From the NCBI GenBank assembly GCA_022837185.1, contig JALHJD010000104.1:1-9285 (forward strand): DNA of 9,285 nucleotides, written 5' to 3'. The position numbers and the translations under genes are program-made. The number at the start of each line of letters is the position of its first letter. The first letter of the stretch is position 1. Shown here piece by piece: positions 7,469-9,285 of the stretch. The notes under the pieces were generated by a model. That model was not told the DNA's origin and did not search any database. It saw only the letters and a program-made list of their open reading frames with translations. The DNA is from Desulfobacteraceae bacterium (lineage in GTDB: Bacteria; Desulfobacterota; Desulfobulbia; Desulfobulbales; Desulfobulbaceae).

Positions 7469-7915
7469 CTAGCTGATGGCAATCTGCTTCGGTTTTGCGG
7501 CCTCGGGCTTGGGCATGACCAGGGTCAGCATGCCGTTTTTCAGGTGCGCCTCGACCCTGTCGGCGTCAACCTCGCACGGCAGCGTGAAGCTCCGGGAAAA
7601 GGTCGCTGTCGGCCGCTCTATCCGATGGGCCTCGTATCCCTCGGGAGCATCGGATTTTCGCGTTCCGTTGATTTCGAGGTAGTTGCCCTGAATCTTCACG
7701 TTCAGGTCCTCCCTGTTGAGACCGGGAACCATCGCCCTGATTTCCAGGCGGTCTCCAAAGTCATAGAGATTGGTCGGCGGATAGTCTTCCCGCCACATCC
7801 CCTGAAGATCCCCCCCGTACAGGCGGTCAAAATCTGCGAAAAGTCTGTTCATTCTGTTGCGAAGGAGATCCATGGAACCAAACAGCCGGTCAAACTCACT
7901 TATTCTCGTCCGCAT
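7469..7915 (-). CDS. Hsp20/alpha-crystallin small heat-shock protein, first gene of operon
   Basis: A 148-aa sHsp of ordinary bacterial length, first in the three-gene operon. The N-terminal arm (1-44) has an amphipathic helix around MDLLRNRMNRLFADFDRLYG (15-34), which in the family binds unfolding clients. The alpha-crystallin domain is about 45-136, including IRAMVPGLNREDLNVKI (59-75) and the motif AHLKNGMLTLVMPK (123-136), with Met in place of the usual Val of GVL. The tail EAAKPKQIAIS holds the IxI motif (145-147). A strong AAAGGAGG is 7 nt upstream of ATG 7913-7915. The leader contains a perfect CCGGGG/CCCCGG hairpin and a TTGACA element further up, so expression is probably controlled in the divergent region shared with the 8167 gene. 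Confidence 0.95.
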   Translation of the reverse strand: MRTRISEFDRLFGSMDLLRNRMNRLFADFDRLYGGDLQGMWREDYPPTNLYDFGDRLEIRAMVPGLNREDLNVKIQGNYLEINGTRKSDAPEGYEAHRIERPTATFSRSFTLPCEVDADRVEAHLKNGMLTLVMPKPEAAKPKQIAIS

Positions 7916-7954
7916 AATCCATCCTCCTTTAGTTCAGGTTTACCTCGCATCCTT

Positions 7955-7973
7955 CCGGGGAAAAAATCCCCGG
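7955..7973 (-). promoter_or_regulatory. Hairpin in the hsp20 operon leader
   Basis: CCGGGG (7955-7960) and CCCCGG (7968-7973) are a perfect 6-bp inverted repeat with a 7-nt loop that is T-rich in the transcript. It lies about 40 nt before the first hsp20 start codon. It resembles neither CIRCE nor a clear ROSE or fourU thermometer, because I see no convincing pairing to the Shine-Dalgarno. Confidence 0.45.
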
Positions 7974-8011
7974 CGCCAATTCATTCCGGCAATGGCTGTT
8001 TTTCTGTCTTA

Positions 8012-8039
8012 AAAATAATTATCACCGGGACACTGTCAA
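8012..8039 (-). promoter_or_regulatory. Candidate promoter of the hsp20 operon
   Basis: On the minus strand a perfect TTGACA (8034-8039) is followed after 16 nt by a weak -10, TATTTT (8012-8017). No sigma32-type CCCCAT -10 is visible. The -10 choice is uncertain. Confidence 0.4.
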
Positions 8040-8093
8040 TATTGTCTTATTATTTTTTTTGTTTTTTTATTTTTATTACTTTTATATATATAA
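8040..8093. promoter_or_regulatory. AT-tract between two divergent TTGACA elements
   Basis: Only 4 of 54 bases are G or C, in a GC-rich window. Long T-runs on the plus strand lie directly upstream of the -35 of the RHH gene and, in the other direction, of the hsp20 operon. It could serve both as an UP element or as an operator or bending site. Confidence 0.5.
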
Positions 8094-8122
8094 TTGACAA
8101 AGTAATGCCAAAAAATTATGAT
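8094..8122 (+). promoter_or_regulatory. sigma70-type promoter of the tandem RHH-like gene
   Basis: A perfect TTGACA (8094-8099) and TATGAT (8117-8122) are spaced by exactly 17 nt. The start site should be near 8129, about 38 nt before the chosen ATG. It rules out the in-frame ATG at 8122, which lies in the -10 region. Confidence 0.7.
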
Positions 8123-8166
8123 TGTATCGGGAAATGTTTCATCGGACAGGGGGAGCCGGAGTGCAA

Positions 8167-8733
8167 ATGAAAAATGAGAATCACGCACTGTTCATGGAAG
8201 ATCTGAAGGGGAAGCAGTCGGTCAGGGCGACCTTCAGGCTGCCCAGGCAGATTATCGACCTGTTGAGCCTGATTGCCGCGCAGCTCGGGATAAAACAGAA
8301 GTCCCTGTTTGATCGCCTGGTTGAAAACTCCGAAATCCTGAAAAAGGTTGCGGCGGAGGCCAAGGATTTCTCCCCCGGGCCCGAGGAGCGGCAGCAGAAG
8401 ACGTTCGTTATCAGCAGAAGCTCCCTGGTCGCCCTTGACCGCATCGCCAGAGACCAACACCTTCCCCGGGATGTCCTGGTGGAGGCATGCATCAGGAGGC
8501 TGCTGCCGGTGATCGACACCGAGTTGAAAAAACATGAAAAAAGAAAAATTTTATTGCGGGAGCTGGAGAACGGCCTGCAAAAAGACCGGCAACTTCTGAA
8601 AAAAACGGAAAATTTCCTCGGCCGGGATGATCAGCTCTACGGAATGATCGACCATCAGGTGAAAATCCGCGAAAAAAATGTCGATGCCCTCAAGAATATC
8701 ATTGCCAAGGGAAAACCGATGGAGGAGTGGTAA
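8167..8733 (+). CDS. Unrecognised protein with two ribbon-helix-helix-like units and a coiled coil
   Basis: 188 aa, soluble, and not assignable to a named family by me. Its layout is suggestive. Unit 1 has a strand VRATFRLP (19-26), a helix RQIIDLLSLIAAQLG (27-41) and a second helix (about 43-55). Unit 2 repeats the order: strand KTFVISRSS (78-86), helix (about 87-98), helix PRDVLVEACIRRLL (100-113). This is the strand-helix-helix order of RHH (Arc/MetJ) repressors, whose DNA-binding sheet needs two strands; here one chain could supply both. Residues 116-180 are highly charged with heptad-like spacing and probably form a coiled coil. The ATG at 8167 follows GGAG at 5 nt; a GTG at 8161 is a possible alternative. 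It is transcribed divergently from the hsp20 operon across an AT-tract and ends at an intrinsic terminator. A role as regulator of the chaperone genes is inference; the fold needs a structure search. Confidence 0.85.
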   Translation: MKNENHALFMEDLKGKQSVRATFRLPRQIIDLLSLIAAQLGIKQKSLFDRLVENSEILKKVAAEAKDFSPGPEERQQKTFVISRSSLVALDRIARDQHLPRDVLVEACIRRLLPVIDTELKKHEKRKILLRELENGLQKDRQLLKKTENFLGRDDQLYGMIDHQVKIREKNVDALKNIIAKGKPMEEW

Positions 8734-8745
8734 AGCTGTGCCGGC

Positions 8746-8777
8746 GCGGGCTGCGGACCGATCCGTCCCGCTTTTCT
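8746..8777 (+). terminator. Intrinsic terminator after the tandem RHH-like gene
   Basis: GCGGG (8746-8750) pairs with CCCGC (8767-8771), with an inner CGGA/TCCG pairing (8754-8757, 8762-8765) and a tight 4-nt loop, followed by TTTTCT. The distal arm (ATCCGT, 8761-8766) can instead pair with ACGGAT at 8783-8788, so read-through control toward the J-domain gene is conceivable. Confidence 0.6.
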
Positions 8778-8805
8778 CCTGAACGGATGGCCGGATCGCG
8801 CATTG

Positions 8806-8832
8806 TCCGGATGCCGGGTTTGCTTATCCGGA
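8806..8832 (+). promoter_or_regulatory. Inverted repeat masking the Shine-Dalgarno of the J-domain gene
   Basis: TCCGGAT (8806-8812) and ATCCGGA (8826-8832) are a perfect 7-bp inverted repeat with a 13-nt loop. The right arm covers the first three bases of the GGAGG Shine-Dalgarno (8830-8834), 7 nt before the start at 8842. A second CCGGAT (8791-8796) could compete for the same arm. It is a candidate translational switch or thermosensor. Confidence 0.45.
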
Positions 8833-8841
8833 GGTGCCGTG

Positions 8842-9285
8842 ATGCCCGAAAACTACTATCTCATCCTGGGGTTGTCGCCCCAGGCGACCATCAGTGAAAT
8901 TAAAAGAGCATACCGCAGACTCGCCAAACAATATCACCCTGACCATCATGGTCCGGATGCGGTGCCGTTTTTGACCATCCAGGAGGCCTATTCGGTGCTG
9001 AGCGATCCCGCCAGGAAGAAATCCTATGATCTCTCTCTGCGGGATCGGGCCCAAAAAAGCAGATCGCTCCGGAAGGCGGCCGGAAGATATCCGCCGGACG
9101 AGGTCGAACCCCTTGTTCCGCAACGGCGGCAGCCCGGCGGAACAACGATTTCAGGGGACGATCCGGGCTATCAACCCGTCGCTTTTGCCGGTCCGCTGTT
9201 TGACCTGCAGGCGGGGCGCTTGCTCCGGTACCGGACGGCCGAGCCCGACAGTCCGCACCTTGTCGTGCCCCTGACGCCGGGCCAT
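8842..9285 (+). CDS. J-domain co-chaperone, non-canonical (3' end cut by window)
   Basis: 148 codons are open from ATG 8842 to the window end. Residues 4-65 are a clean J domain: YYLILGLSPQATISEIKRAY (5-24), the essential HPD (32-34) that stimulates DnaK ATPase, and QEAYSVLSDPARKKSYD (47-63). There is no Gly/Phe region straight after it; instead a basic, Pro-rich linker (about 66-105) follows and then PVAFAGPLFD. So it is a class C-type J-protein or a CbpA-like divergent form, not DnaJ itself; the missing C-terminus would decide. GGAGG lies 7 nt before the start. Its position beside three sHsp genes fits hand-over of sHsp-held clients to DnaK. It is separated from the upstream gene by a terminator and no own promoter was recognised. 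Confidence 0.88.
   Translation, partial: MPENYYLILGLSPQATISEIKRAYRRLAKQYHPDHHGPDAVPFLTIQEAYSVLSDPARKKSYDLSLRDRAQKSRSLRKAAGRYPPDEVEPLVPQRRQPGGTTISGDDPGYQPVAFAGPLFDLQAGRLLRYRTAEPDSPHLVVPLTPGH

Noticed and set aside
8122..8166. Upstream in-frame ATG for the tandem RHH-like gene
   Set aside because: It overlaps the TATGAT -10 element, so it would not be on the transcript.
7916..8166. CIRCE element or sigma32 promoter for the hsp20 operon
   Set aside because: I looked for TTAGCACTC-type inverted repeats and CCCCAT-type -10 sequences on both strands and saw neither.
7445..8170. 241-codon plus-strand frame across the first hsp20 and the AT-tract
   Set aside because: It is antisense to a clear Hsp20 and its tail is a translation of the T-rich promoter region; no ribosome-binding site.

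Overview
The window looks like chromosomal DNA of a GC-rich Gram-negative bacterium, most likely a deltaproteobacterium (Desulfobacterota/Desulfuromonadales-like). That placement is inference from gene content: EttA, an AF1514-like small protein, a three-gene Hsp20 cluster with a nearby J-domain protein, and 7-nt-period intergenic repeats. No phage, transposase, CRISPR, tRNA or rRNA was seen.

Layout. 1-1670 (minus) is ettA, an ABC-F translation factor cut by the window edge a few codons before its end, with a good sigma70-type promoter about 140 bp upstream. 1671-2214 is a gene-free spacer packed with degenerate repeats: heptad arrays and a REP-like palindrome. 2215-2538 (minus) is a 107-aa AF1514/DUF5619-like protein. 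2694-5396 (minus) is a 900-aa P2-type cation-pumping ATPase with a roughly 360-nt leader and a near-consensus promoter. It is divergent from 5888-6337 (plus), a stand-alone protein with two CBS domains. 6437-7915 (minus) is an operon of three different small heat-shock proteins closed by an intrinsic terminator. Across a very AT-rich divergent promoter region lies 8167-8733 (plus), an unrecognised 188-aa protein that reads as two tandem ribbon-helix-helix units plus a coiled coil. After an intrinsic terminator, 8842 to the window end (plus) is the N-terminal part of a J-domain co-chaperone whose Shine-Dalgarno overlaps a 7-bp inverted repeat.

How it fits together. The right half (6437-9285) reads as a protein-quality-control locus: three holdase chaperones, a divergent candidate DNA-binding regulator, and a J-protein that would recruit DnaK. 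The regulator is the least familiar part. A single-chain double RHH protein sharing a bidirectional promoter with an sHsp operon is a testable new regulatory arrangement. The middle pairs a cation pump with a divergent CBS protein, but a functional link is only suggested by position. The left part is housekeeping translation control plus a small protein of unknown function.
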